Counted from the first letter of the stretch, positions 35,553-45,002 are shown. The stretch: DNA of 64,000 bases from CAYSRJ01 sp964521865 (GCA_964521865.1 CAZFTJ010000009.1:98709-162708), one strand, 5' to 3'. The notes: a model not told the origin generated them from the letters alone. Translations and numbers: made by a program.

Positions 35553-36383
35553 ATGGACACCTACAATTTAAAAATTGAAGGTGCCGTTCGTTTTCTCAAA
35601 AGGAGGCTGCCCGGACGAGCTGAAAACGCTGTGATACTCGGTTCAGGGCTTGGAAAACTGGCAGGAGAAATAAAAAACGATGTCAGGGTGCCCTATCGCG
35701 ACATACCCGGGTTCGGCCATGCAACTATTACGGGCCACAAAGGAGAACTCGTTTGGGGTAGTTTCGCCGGCAAAAAAATTTTAACCTTCAGCGGCAGGTT
35801 TCATTACTACCAGGGATACTCAATGCAGGAGGTCACCATGCCGGTACGCGTCATGAAACAGCTCGGTGTGAAAACGGCGATTATAACGAATTCGTCCGGA
35901 GGCATCAACAGGGAATTCAGGCCCGGTGATATCATGCTTATCAGAGATCATATCAATCTGCTTGGATACAATCCCCTGATCGGGGTGGACAGCAAATATT
36001 TCCGAACGCCTTTTGTCGATATGTCCGAACCCTACGACCATGCGCTGATCTCCGAAGTCAAGAAGCTTGCGGAAAAAGACCCGGTTATCGGCAAGCTCAG
36101 GGAAGGAGTGTATATCGCGGTCACGGGTCCGAGCTATGAAACAAAGGCTGAAATTGAATTCTTTGCACGCGTGGGGGCCGATGCGGTAGGAATGTCCACG
36201 GTCCCCGAGGTTATAGTCTGTGCTCAGGAGGGTATACGTGTTCTCGGGATTTCCATTATTGCGAACAGGGCAACCGGTATTAAGCAGGGCGCACTCAGTC
36301 ATGAAGAGGTGCTCGAAAAAACCGGGAGGGCGAGTGACAGAGTCATTCATCTGATCAGGGAAATATTTAAAAATGTCCTCTAA
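35553..36383 (+). CDS. punA: Purine nucleoside phosphorylase (inosine/guanosine type)
   Basis: This 276-residue cytoplasmic salvage enzyme splits purine nucleosides with phosphate. It belongs to the trimeric PNP class: AVILGSGLGKLAGEI, the phosphate site FSGRFHYYQGYSMQEV, TNSSGGINREFRPGDIMLI, and the base-specificity region VGMSTVPEVIVCAQ followed by NRATG. Glu and Asn at the base pocket suggest a 6-oxopurine preference. ATG 35553 is preferred to TTG 35541 because GGAG (35543-35546) sits six bases before it. The stop overlaps the DinG gene by 11 bases. Confidence 0.92.
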   Translation: MDTYNLKIEGAVRFLKRRLPGRAENAVILGSGLGKLAGEIKNDVRVPYRDIPGFGHATITGHKGELVWGSFAGKKILTFSGRFHYYQGYSMQEVTMPVRVMKQLGVKTAIITNSSGGINREFRPGDIMLIRDHINLLGYNPLIGVDSKYFRTPFVDMSEPYDHALISEVKKLAEKDPVIGKLREGVYIAVTGPSYETKAEIEFFARVGADAVGMSTVPEVIVCAQEGIRVLGISIIANRATGIKQGALSHEEVLEKTGRASDRVIHLIREIFKNVL

Positions 36384-38820
36384 ATGTAGCGACATTCACC
36401 GGCTTTTTTCCGAAGAAGCAAAAAATACCGTAAAAAGAGAGATAGAAGCAGCCGGCGGCAATGAGGTTCTCTTTTTCGGCTGGCTTCATGAAAACGGTGC
36501 GGTCGAACGTATCGAGACAATCGCCCGCGGAAACGATGCATGCGTGGCTGTTCCGCTTGACAGAAGCTTCCTCCCCGATATCGTCATTCATAACCATCCG
36601 AACGGTGAGCTTGTTCCATCAGACCAGGATGTGCGTATGTCCTCGCTCATAGCCAACCGGGGCGTCGGGTTTTATATTGTCGACAACGAAGCCTCCAGAG
36701 TCTATGTCGTTGTTGAGCCGGTGCTGAAGCGTAAAACCGTTCCCCTTGACGTTGAAAAGTTGAAAGCGATCATCTCCTCGATCGGTCCCTTCAGAAAGCT
36801 TTTCTCCGATTTTGAGGAGAGAGAGGGGCAGATGAGGATGGTCGAGCATGTATCAGGCGCATTCAACAATGACGGGCATGTACTCATAGAGGCGGGAACA
36901 GGAATCGGTAAGTCACTCGCCTATCTCATTCCTTCTGTGGAGTGGGCCCTGAGCAACGGTGAGAAAGTGGTAATCTCTACAAACACGATACATCTCCAGG
37001 AACAGCTGCTCTGCAAAGATATTCCGGATCTCCGGAGGGCTGCGGGGCTGGATTTCAAGTATACGCTCATGAAGGGCAGGGGAAATTATATCTGTCTCAA
37101 CAGGCTCAATGAGGCAAAGCAGGATCTTTTCGCGCTCATCGATGATGATGAAGTGGAGCAGTTCAATGCCATAGAGGGGTGGCTTGGAACAACGGAAGAC
37201 GTGAGCCTGTCAAGCCTTCCCTTTATGCCGAAACCCTCTCTGTGGGAAAAGATCAACTCCCAGCCGGGTACCTGTCTGGGGGGGACGTGCGCATTTTTCA
37301 GCGAGTGCTATGTGAACAGGGCGAGGCGTCATGCGGCTGAAGCGCATATCATCGTAACGAACCATCACTATCTGCTTGCAGATGCCCGGTCGGGCATTGC
37401 GGGTGCGGCTCTCCTGCCCCCCTACAGAAGGGTGATCTTCGATGAGGCACATAATCTCGAATCGTCAGCCACATCTTTTTTTACAAAAAACGTAACGCGT
37501 GCCATGGTTCTGTCCGTTCTCAACGGTCTGTACACGGGAGCACGAAAGAAAAAGGGATACCTGGTATATCTCATGAACAGGAACATTATCGGTCTCGAGA
37601 GACGACTGAAGCAGGCCACTGATTTTGTCCAGCAGGCGAGGTCCGCCGCATTTGAGCTGTTCAGCGGGATCGATGAGCTCATCGATGCGCTGAGCTCTGC
37701 GGATGAAGACAGCGCAGTTTCGGTTTTCGAGGTCAACGATGAGCTGAGAAACCATGCGATGTGGGATGCGTATGTGCTGAAAAGGATCGAAACCTTTTAC
37801 AGGAGCTGTTCCCAGCTCGTAAACAGCCTTATTGACATCCGAGAGCGTCTCGCAAAGGAGGGACATGAGCGATACGTGCGGCAGATAGAAGGAATGAGCG
37901 GCCGGCTGATTGAAACAGCTGAAATTATCGATAAATTTCTGGGAGAAGACGATGAAACCTGGGTACGCTGGATTGAGAAGAGGCGCGAGGCGGGTATTGT
38001 CGTGGCATTGGTTGAGGTCGGTGAAGTCCTGAATGAGCTCGTGTTCAGCAGGATGAGCAGCCTTGTGCTTACGAGCGCGACGCTTACGGTAGAAGATCGG
38101 TTCGACTTTATCAGGTCAAGACTTCATATCGGCCAGTCGGCGCAATCGGTCATTCTGGGTTCCTCCTTTGATTACAACAGACAGATGGCTGTATTGATAC
38201 CGCAAAACGGAACCGGACCGAATCATCCGCAGTATGTCGAGTCCCTTGCCCGGAGCATCACATCAATACTGAGGAAAACACACGGGAAGGCCTTTGTTCT
38301 TTTTACGTCATATAAAACTCTCAACAGGGTATATGACATTGTGAAAAATGCGCTTTCTGCAGAAGGATTCGTGCTGCTCAGGCAGGGAAATGAGCCGAGA
38401 AGCAGGCTGATGGAGCGTTTCAGGGGAGACATCAATTCCGTTCTGTTCGGAACCGAGAGCTTCTGGGAGGGTGTTGATGCACCCGGAGAGACACTCCAGT
38501 GTGTCATAATCACGAAACTTCCCTTCAAAGTCCCGAGCGAACCCATAATCAGAGCGCGGATAGAAAAGATAAAACAGCGCGGAGGGAACCCCTTTCTCGA
38601 GTACTACGTTCCACTCGCAGTCATCAAGATGAAACAGGGCATCGGCCGGTTGATAAGAAACAGATCCGACAGAGGTATTATTGTGATACTGGACAACAGA
38701 CTTCTCGTGAAGAGCTACGGGTCCCTGTTTCTCCGTTCCATGCCCACGGAAAATATCCGCAGGGGAGCTCTCGAGGAAATGCTCGAAGGAGCAGAATCCT
38801 TTCTCTCTACTACTGCTTGA
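36373..38820 (+). CDS. DinG-type Fe-S helicase with N-terminal JAMM domain
   Basis: An 815-residue fusion. Residues 1-120 are a JAB/MPN domain with an intact zinc-protease motif: Glu31 and the HNHPNGELVPSDQD run with His73, His75, Ser83 and Asp86. Residues 150-815 form an XPD/DinG superfamily-2 helicase: Walker A EAGTGIGKS near 172, cysteines for a 4Fe-4S cluster (YICLN and CLGGTCAFFSEC near 240-311), DEAH in VIFDEAHNLE, VLTSATLTV, FWEGVDAPGE and QGIGRLIRN. The helicase should unwind DNA 5' to 3', perhaps R-loops. The JAMM part could cleave an isopeptide or peptide bond, or be a structural relative like RadC. It overlaps the PNP gene by 11 bases. Confidence 0.88.
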   Translation: MSSKCSDIHRLFSEEAKNTVKREIEAAGGNEVLFFGWLHENGAVERIETIARGNDACVAVPLDRSFLPDIVIHNHPNGELVPSDQDVRMSSLIANRGVGFYIVDNEASRVYVVVEPVLKRKTVPLDVEKLKAIISSIGPFRKLFSDFEEREGQMRMVEHVSGAFNNDGHVLIEAGTGIGKSLAYLIPSVEWALSNGEKVVISTNTIHLQEQLLCKDIPDLRRAAGLDFKYTLMKGRGNYICLNRLNEAKQDLFALIDDDEVEQFNAIEGWLGTTEDVSLSSLPFMPKPSLWEKINSQPGTCLGGTCAFFSECYVNRARRHAAEAHIIVTNHHYLLADARSGIAGAALLPPYRRVIFDEAHNLESSATSFFTKNVTRAMVLSVLNGLYTGARKKKGYLVYLMNRNIIGLERRLKQATDFVQQARSAAFELFSGIDELIDALSSADEDSAVSVFEVNDELRNHAMWDAYVLKRIETFYRSCSQLVNSLIDIRERLAKEGHERYVRQIEGMSGRLIETAEIIDKFLGEDDETWVRWIEKRREAGIVVALVEVGEVLNELVFSRMSSLVLTSATLTVEDRFDFIRSRLHIGQSAQSVILGSSFDYNRQMAVLIPQNGTGPNHPQYVESLARSITSILRKTHGKAFVLFTSYKTLNRVYDIVKNALSAEGFVLLRQGNEPRSRLMERFRGDINSVLFGTESFWEGVDAPGETLQCVIITKLPFKVPSEPIIRARIEKIKQRGGNPFLEYYVPLAVIKMKQGIGRLIRNRSDRGIIVILDNRLLVKSYGSLFLRSMPTENIRRGALEEMLEGAESFLSTTA

Positions 38821-38881
38821 CAAGCCGAACAACTCTCAACCGCCGTTTCCCGAGGGTAACGTCGGTCAAAAAATGTAAAGC

Positions 38882-38909
38882 TTGACAAATTAGCATTTCT
38901 TCATACTAT
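38882..38909 (+). promoter_or_regulatory. Promoter upstream of metG
   Basis: TTGACA (38882-38887) with TACTAT (38904-38909) after a 16-base spacer. Transcription would begin near 38916, placing repeat copy C in the 5' leader of the metG message. Confidence 0.5.
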
Positions 38910-38925
38910 ATACTCAGCCGACGTA

Positions 38926-38998
38926 TTGAACGGATGTAACCCCCGCTTACAAGCTTTCGGCTTGACGCCGATGCGGAGAACATGCCCGTGCGGCGGCA
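38926..38998 (+). repeat. Partial copy C of the ATAATGCCGCCG repeat, in the metG leader
   Basis: It shares TTGAnCGGAnnTAACCCCCG, the hairpin CAAGCTTTCGGCTTG, GCGGAGAACATGCC (38973-38986) and the end CGGCGGCA (38991-38998) with copies A and B. The left third of the element is missing and the right end stops short of TTAT. It supplies an ATG (38982) in frame with metG, upstream of the real start. Confidence 0.75.
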
Positions 38999-39026
38999 GA
39001 TACCCTTTTACCTGAGAGGAAAACCT

Positions 39027-40934
39027 GTGGGCAGTTTTTATGTGACGACACCGATCTATTATGTGAACGACGAGCCACATATCGGTCATGCATACTCGAC
39101 GATTCTTGCGGATGTTCTGTCACGTTACCACAGGCTTTTTGGCGACGAGGTTTTCTTCTCGACCGGAACCGACGAGCACGGGTTAAAAGTGAAGGAGGCG
39201 GCCGAAAAAAGGGGGGTTTCCCCGGAGAAACACTGTGATGCAATGGTCCTGCGTTTTCTGGAGCTCTGGAAGAAGCTCCGTATCAGCTATACCCGTTTCA
39301 TACGGACAACGGAGAAGAAACATATCTTCGTTGTGCAGAGTATGCTGACCTATCTCTATGAGAGGGGCGATATCTACTTCGACACCTACACCGGAAAATA
39401 CTGTGTGCCCGAAGAGAGGTTCTGGACCGAAAAGGATCTCGTTGACGGTAAATGCCCCTCATGCGGCAGGGATGTCATCACCATCGAGGAAAAGAACTAC
39501 TTTTTCAAGCTTTCGAAGTACAGAGATTGGCTCGTCGACTATATAAAGGAGCACCCCGACTTCATCAGGCCGAAGACGAGAAGAAATGAAATCCTCGGCT
39601 TCCTCAAAAAAGATCTATCCGATCTCTGTATTTCGCGGCCGAAATCACGGCTCGACTGGGGGATCGAGATACCATTTGACAAGCGTTTTGTTACCTATGT
39701 TTGGTTCGATGCACTGATCAATTATATAAGCACGATCGGCGTATACCGGGACAACATCTCCTTTCAGAAGTGGTGGCCGTGCGACGTACATCTGGTCGGC
39801 AAAGATATTGTCACCACGCACGCAGTATACTGGCCGATTATGCTCAAATCCGCAGGGTTCGAGCTGCCGAAAATCGTTTTTGCACACGGGTGGTGGCTTG
39901 TGCAGGAAGAAAAGATGAGCAAATCGCTCGGTAATGTGGTGAGGCCGATCGATCTCGTCGACAGCTACGGGTATGAGAGCTTCCGCTATGTTCTCATAAA
40001 AAATATGACTCTCGGGTCGGACGCAAGCTTCAGTGAGAAGAGTTTCCTCCAGACGGTCAATTCGGATCTTGCAAACGACTATGGAAACCTGCTGAGCAGA
40101 CTGGCACAGATGCTTCACAGGTATTTTCATGGTGTTCTTCCGGAGCCCTTAAAAACGGATGGGAAGCTTTCACGGCATGGAGACAGGTTGTATCCGGCGG
40201 TGAAGAATGCGGTTGAAAAGATGGAGCTGAATAAGGCACTGGATAACATACTAAAGTATATACGGTCTATAAACAAATATATCGACGACAAGGCGCCATG
40301 GTCTCTCTATAAGGAGGGAAAAACGGATGAGCTGAAGACCGTATTGTATACGGCATGTGAGTCATTTCGGCTCGCTTCGGTTTTGCTTGCACCCGTTATT
40401 GTCGACAAGGCCGAGAGGGCGTTATCCGTGTTCGGGGAATCGGTACGCGAAAAAACTGAGAAAACAAACAGGGACCTAACGCTTTTTAAATGGGGAAAGC
40501 TGAAAGGCAGCGGAAAGATAAAAAAAATCAACAGCCTCTTCCCGCGGCTGGAAATGGAAGGAGGAAAAACAGTGGAAACTCCTGCCGATGCCGCGTCCCC
40601 AAAACGCGATGAAAAAATTGACATTGGCTACCTCAGGAAAGTTGATCTGCGGGTTGCAACGGTTGTCGCCGCACATCGAATCAAGGGCTCGAAAAAACTT
40701 TTAAAGCTTCACGTGAATATCGGCTCGGAGGAACGTTCGATTGTTGCCGGAATTGCCGAATACTACAAACCTGACGATCTCATCGGCAGGCAGATTATCC
40801 TCGTTGCAAACCTCAAACCAGTAAAAATTATGGGCAATGAGTCCAACGGTATGCTTCTTGCCGCAGCCGGAAAGGACAGGCTGGCCGTTCTGGGGCTCGA
40901 CGGGGAGGTCGAACCCGGAAGCAGGGTGAGCTGA
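39027..40934 (+). CDS. metG: Methionyl-tRNA synthetase with C-terminal tRNA-binding domain
   Basis: A 635-residue class I synthetase. It shows the HIGH-type motif EPHIGHAYSTILADVL, a zinc knuckle CPSCG, and KMSKS in EEKMSKSLGNVVRP. The C terminus (about 520-635) is an EMAP/Trbp-like tRNA-binding domain (DLRVATVVAAHRIKGSKKLL). The start is GTG 39027: GAGAGGA at 39014-39020 sits six bases before it and the protein then begins at the conserved SFYVTTPIYYVNDEPHIGHA. A longer frame from ATG 38982 uses repeat sequence and lacks a binding site, so it is rejected. Confidence 0.93.
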   Translation: MGSFYVTTPIYYVNDEPHIGHAYSTILADVLSRYHRLFGDEVFFSTGTDEHGLKVKEAAEKRGVSPEKHCDAMVLRFLELWKKLRISYTRFIRTTEKKHIFVVQSMLTYLYERGDIYFDTYTGKYCVPEERFWTEKDLVDGKCPSCGRDVITIEEKNYFFKLSKYRDWLVDYIKEHPDFIRPKTRRNEILGFLKKDLSDLCISRPKSRLDWGIEIPFDKRFVTYVWFDALINYISTIGVYRDNISFQKWWPCDVHLVGKDIVTTHAVYWPIMLKSAGFELPKIVFAHGWWLVQEEKMSKSLGNVVRPIDLVDSYGYESFRYVLIKNMTLGSDASFSEKSFLQTVNSDLANDYGNLLSRLAQMLHRYFHGVLPEPLKTDGKLSRHGDRLYPAVKNAVEKMELNKALDNILKYIRSINKYIDDKAPWSLYKEGKTDELKTVLYTACESFRLASVLLAPVIVDKAERALSVFGESVREKTEKTNRDLTLFKWGKLKGSGKIKKINSLFPRLEMEGGKTVETPADAASPKRDEKIDIGYLRKVDLRVATVVAAHRIKGSKKLLKLHVNIGSEERSIVAGIAEYYKPDDLIGRQIILVANLKPVKIMGNESNGMLLAAAGKDRLAVLGLDGEVEPGSRVS

Positions 40935-40981
40935 CCCGGACGGGCTGTCGGAAATTCTTTAACAATTTCAATATTATTATG

Positions 40982-41010
40982 TTGACATCTCCGCGAGAAA
41001 AATGTATAAC
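40982..41010 (+). promoter_or_regulatory. Consensus sigma-70 promoter for the nucleotidyltransferase/phosphoesterase pair
   Basis: TTGACA (40982-40987), exactly 17 bases, TATAAC (41005-41010). Transcription should begin near 41017, giving a leader of about 200 bases before the ATG at 41223. The pair thus has its own strong promoter, separate from metG. Confidence 0.75.
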
Positions 41011-41222
41011 TGTCTAAACAGCTTAACGCATCACCCGGTAATCGGGACGTTCTGAGCTTGAGCGGCTTTGAAAATCCCCTGCAGGGCCTCTTATGGACGA
41101 ATCACTCACGCGAGACGGTAATACAATGCGCTCAAATGCGTCGTACGGCTGCATAAAAGGTTTCACTTCAGGCGATTTATGTACTACTTTTTTCCTTATT
41201 TATATTGTATAAGGAGCACGGT

Positions 41223-42050
41223 ATGGGTGAATTACGGTATGGAGAGGCGAAGGACAGTCTTGTCCACAAAAAACTTGAGAAGGTCGATCTGTCGGACGAA
41301 TATATCTTCGATATGGCGAAGAAGATTGTTGATGCCGCCGACAAGCGGAGCGTTTTGCTGAGAATGCTCGGTGCGGCCGCATTCCTCTATCACTGCCCCG
41401 CACACCGGGAGATGTACAAGAAACTGAAGCGAAGGCTTACCGATGTGGATGTCGTTACCTACAGCAAGTTCAAATCGACCAGTATCGAACAGGCAATGGC
41501 AGATGTCGGTTTGAAGCAGCAGAGGCATTACGTATGGCATGCGGAATCCAGAGAAATATACTACAACGAGGAGGGGCTCTTTGTCGATGTGTTCCGCGAT
41601 ACTCTTGATTTCAGCCACGTTGTCAATTTCAAGGGTCGACTCGAGCTCGATGACCCGACAATTCCCGTGGAAGACCTTCTCCTCGAGAAGCTCCAGATTC
41701 ACGATATCACGGAGAAGGATTTCAAGGATGTCATCATCCTCCTGCTCGAGCACGATTTCGGCGGCGCAGAAAACAGGGAGGAGATAGATACGCGGTATGT
41801 CGCACAAGTTTTCGCGGATGACTGGGGCTTCTACTACGATGCGGCACGCAACCTGAATAAGATCAAAGATTATGCCGATGATTTTGACCTCGTATCGGTG
41901 GAGGAGAAACGGAAGGTCAAGCAGAAAATCACCGAACTTCATACCATTATAGAGGATGAGCCGAAGACAGGAAAGTGGAACAGAAGGGCCAGGAAAGGAA
42001 CAAAAAAGCCCTGGTACAAGGAAGTCGGTGAAATACAGCAGGGTGTATGA
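41223..42050 (+). CDS. Nucleotidyltransferase-fold protein (AbiEii/DUF6036-like), function unknown
   Basis: A 275-residue cytoplasmic protein. The pattern of small nucleotidyltransferases is visible: LGAAAFLYHCPAH in place of the GG-x-A helix, then LTDVDVV with Asp74 and Asp76 on the first metal-binding strand, then a third acidic position in LFVDVFRDTLDF (Asp122). LLLEKLQIHDITEKDFKD and LLEHDFGG follow as in AbiEii-like proteins. The C-terminal third is lysine-rich. ATG 41223 is chosen because AAGGAG (41211-41216) sits correctly. The stop overlaps the phosphoesterase start, so they form a two-gene unit. Whether it transfers a nucleotide, and to what, is unknown. Confidence 0.6.
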   Translation: MGELRYGEAKDSLVHKKLEKVDLSDEYIFDMAKKIVDAADKRSVLLRMLGAAAFLYHCPAHREMYKKLKRRLTDVDVVTYSKFKSTSIEQAMADVGLKQQRHYVWHAESREIYYNEEGLFVDVFRDTLDFSHVVNFKGRLELDDPTIPVEDLLLEKLQIHDITEKDFKDVIILLLEHDFGGAENREEIDTRYVAQVFADDWGFYYDAARNLNKIKDYADDFDLVSVEEKRKVKQKITELHTIIEDEPKTGKWNRRARKGTKKPWYKEVGEIQQGV

Positions 42051-43084
42051 AGGAGGGTGTTTTGTTCGGGAAAATCAAAACAGAAAAGAAAGAGAAAAAG
42101 GAGAAGAAGAAAAAGTGGGATTTTACAAAGCTTTTTTTTGCCACTGATGTTCACGGATCGTCACGTACGTTCAGAAAGTTCGTGAACGCCGGGGATCTGT
42201 ATAAAATCGATGTTCTCGTACTCGGTGGAGATGTAACCGGTAAACTGCTTGTACCCATCATACAGGATGATGAAGACAGCTTTCACGCAACAGTAAGCGG
42301 CGTGAGGAGAGAGGTCACTTCAGGACCCGAGCTTGAAAACCTCCAGACGATGATCGATGATCTCGGCTTTTACTGGGACATTATGAACAGCCGGACCTAT
42401 ACCGCCCTCAAGGAGGACTGCGTAAAGGTCGAAGAGATTTTCAAGCATAAGGCGCGTGAACGGCTTTTGAGCTGGATAAATCTGGCGGATGAGAGACTGC
42501 AGGGGAAACCGTACAAACTGTATTTGACCGGCGGCAATGACGATGATCAGTGGGTGGTCCATGCCATTGAAGAAAATCAGACGGAACATATCGTCAATCC
42601 CGAAGGCAGGGTGGTTATGGTGGATGAGCTGCACTCGATGGTGAGTTTTGGATTCAGCAATCCCACTCCATGGAATACACCGCGTGAAGCGGATGAGGAT
42701 ACGCTGCGCGGGCTTATCGAAGAAACTGTGAAGGATATCGACGATTTCAAGAATGTGATTTTTAATTTCCACGCACCGCCCAAGGACTGCACCCTCGATC
42801 TCGCCCCCATGCTCGATACGTCAACCGATCCTCCGACGCCCGTGGTCAAAGCCGGGCAGTCGATCATGATCGGCGTGGGCAGCGACGCTGTGCGCGAAGC
42901 GATTGAAAAATACCAGCCGCTCGTGGCTCTGGTGGGACACATCCATGAATCGCGCGGGATTGCAAAAATCGGCAGGACAACGGTGGTCAACCCCGGGAGC
43001 GAGTACGGCGAAGGCATGCTGAGGGGGTCAATAATAAACCTTCAGGACGGGAATGTTCTCAGCTACCAGATGACATCGGGCTGA
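42047..43084 (+). CDS. Calcineurin-like metallophosphoesterase
   Basis: A 345-residue metal-dependent phosphoesterase. Metal ligands are in order: FFATDVHGSS (D-x-H), VLVLGGDVTGK (GD), LTGGNDDDQW (GN, with Asp where His is usual), FNFHAPPKDC (His) and LVGHIHESRG (GHxH). A helical insert of about 70 residues separates the second and third motifs. The N terminus is very lysine-rich (about residues 10-24). ATG 42047 overlaps the previous stop as ATGA. However AAGGAGG at 42050-42056 fits a TTG start at 42062 better, giving a protein five residues shorter. Cotranscribed with the nucleotidyltransferase-like gene, so it may undo that protein's modification. That link is inference. Confidence 0.78.
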   Translation: MKEGVLFGKIKTEKKEKKEKKKKWDFTKLFFATDVHGSSRTFRKFVNAGDLYKIDVLVLGGDVTGKLLVPIIQDDEDSFHATVSGVRREVTSGPELENLQTMIDDLGFYWDIMNSRTYTALKEDCVKVEEIFKHKARERLLSWINLADERLQGKPYKLYLTGGNDDDQWVVHAIEENQTEHIVNPEGRVVMVDELHSMVSFGFSNPTPWNTPREADEDTLRGLIEETVKDIDDFKNVIFNFHAPPKDCTLDLAPMLDTSTDPPTPVVKAGQSIMIGVGSDAVREAIEKYQPLVALVGHIHESRGIAKIGRTTVVNPGSEYGEGMLRGSIINLQDGNVLSYQMTSG

Positions 43085-43361
43085 GCAACAGGTCAAAGAT
43101 TACTCGTAGTCATTTTGCACCCTTTTTCGAATAGTACTGTTTGGATGATTTTTTTCTTGAAAAACAATGCACAATGTGGATAATAATGCTCAATCAGTAT
43201 ACAAATAGTAATGAATAGAATCGTATAAAATAAAAACAGGAAGGGGGTGAAGCCGACTTTAAGAACGCGGGCCTTACAATGATGTACGGTTGTATCGTGG
43301 CTGTGTCTTAAAGGAGGGTTTTTTTTAAAAAAAAGTAAATCAAGGAAAGAAGGAGGTATGA

Positions 43362-45002
43362 ATGGCAACTCAAGAGGTATTTACCCGTAGATCCTCGGGC
43401 CTCATCAGGGTTATGTCCCCGTTTTCAGCTTTTGTGTACAATGTTCTGACAATGGGTCTCATATTTCCCTGGGTATTCATGCAGGCACCCGGCGGATTTC
43501 CGGGAAGCAACCTGTGGCTGGGAATTCTGATCTGCACATTTTTCCAGACCTTCGTATCACTATCGATTACGTTTCTTGCCTCAGCAATGCCCAGAAGCGG
43601 CGGCGACTACATCTTTCAGAGCCGCATCCTCGGCGGTGCATTCGGCTATACGTCGGTTATGAGCGGGTTCGTTATCTGGATCCTTCAATGGGTCGCCCTT
43701 TCAGGGTGGCTGTTTGCAGCGCTTGGAATGGCGCCGCTGTTCATGACTCTTGGCGTAAAGCTGAACTCGCCCGCACTGCTCAACTTCGGGTTGTTCTGCA
43801 ACTCGGCATGGGGAATTATCATCATCTCCATCGTTCTTGCGGGCTTCACCGCGGCATTTCTCGTTTCCGGATTCAAGAATTATGTCGTGGTACAGTGGTT
43901 TCTGTTCGGGGCGGTGCTGCTCGCCTTCTTTATTGTGCTTGTCGTTCTTGCCGCGACAAAAACCGAGGCATTTGCCGCAAAGTTCAACGATTTTATGGCA
44001 AAGTTCATGTCGATGCAGGGGGCTGAAGGATCGGCCAGCGCCTATCAGGCTGTTATCGATGAGGTGAGGGCTACGGGGTTCAACACGATACCGAAATTCA
44101 GTTTCTGGGCGACACTTGCGGTTGCGCCGATTGCATGGATGAGCATACAGTGGTCCACCTATTCCGTGGAACAGGGTTCTGAGATCAAGGGCGGCGACAG
44201 CTTCAGGAATCAGTTCTGGATTCTTGTCGGATCGCTCTGGTTTACAGGCATTCTTCTTGCGCTGCAGGGTGTCTTTTTCCAGAAGGCCCTGGGGCATGAA
44301 TTCCTGACCGCAGCGAGCGCGGAGTACTACGCCTATGCGGGTGTTGAGACCTATTCACTCGGTGTCATCAACCCCTACCCGAGCGTGCTCGTTATGATGC
44401 TCTCCAATCCGATCATCGTTATCCTTATCGGTATCGGATACATGGCGAACTCATTCCAGGTTACGTGCAACTGCTATATCGGGATGACGAGGGATATGGT
44501 TGCCATGGCTCTCGACCGGACGCTGCCGGAGTGGATCTCGCGTGTTCATCCAAGGCTGCATACACCGGTCAATGCGCATCTCGCGTACTTCATCGGCGCA
44601 TTTTTCTGGATCTTTGCCTATAACCTCGTGCCTGTATGGGGTACCTGGACATTGGGTGTTTCATTCGCCTGCGGGTATGTGTTCGTTTTTTCGGCACTCT
44701 CCGCAGCGCTGTTTCCCTACAGGGCGCCCTCCATATATCAGGCATCACCCGGTGCGAAGTTCGGGAAGCTTGTTGTGTGGACAGGGGCCGTCGGTTTTGT
44801 GTTCTGTATGATAATGGTGTTTTCATTCATCTTCGTGCAGAACCTGGGGCTGAGCTTCATCGCGCCGGGAGGCTGGAAGCCCGCTCTGCTTATCATTCTC
44901 GTTATTCTCGTATCTCTCTTCTGGTATATTGGAAGCAAGAGCTTTCATATGAAGAGAGGCATCGATATTACGCTCGCATTCAAGGAGATACCGCCTGAGT
45001 AA
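43362..45002 (+). CDS. APC-family amino acid/polyamine permease
   Basis: A 546-residue inner-membrane transporter with about twelve to fourteen helices. The start region RVMSPFSAFVYNVLTMGLIF and the following AMPRSGGDYIFQSRILGGAF are typical of the amino acid-polyamine-organocation superfamily. The substrate cannot be read. ATG 43362 follows AAGGAGGT closely, so translation should be strong. It lies 277 bases after the phosphoesterase and ends at a strong terminator, so it may be transcribed separately or as the last gene of that unit. Confidence 0.82.
   Translation: MATQEVFTRRSSGLIRVMSPFSAFVYNVLTMGLIFPWVFMQAPGGFPGSNLWLGILICTFFQTFVSLSITFLASAMPRSGGDYIFQSRILGGAFGYTSVMSGFVIWILQWVALSGWLFAALGMAPLFMTLGVKLNSPALLNFGLFCNSAWGIIIISIVLAGFTAAFLVSGFKNYVVVQWFLFGAVLLAFFIVLVVLAATKTEAFAAKFNDFMAKFMSMQGAEGSASAYQAVIDEVRATGFNTIPKFSFWATLAVAPIAWMSIQWSTYSVEQGSEIKGGDSFRNQFWILVGSLWFTGILLALQGVFFQKALGHEFLTAASAEYYAYAGVETYSLGVINPYPSVLVMMLSNPIIVILIGIGYMANSFQVTCNCYIGMTRDMVAMALDRTLPEWISRVHPRLHTPVNAHLAYFIGAFFWIFAYNLVPVWGTWTLGVSFACGYVFVFSALSAALFPYRAPSIYQASPGAKFGKLVVWTGAVGFVFCMIMVFSFIFVQNLGLSFIAPGGWKPALLIILVILVSLFWYIGSKSFHMKRGIDITLAFKEIPPE

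Noticed and set aside
38982..39026. Upstream ATG start of metG
   Set aside because: The ATG comes from the repeat element, has no binding site, and adds 15 residues before the conserved N terminus. GTG 39027 has GAGAGGA six bases upstream.
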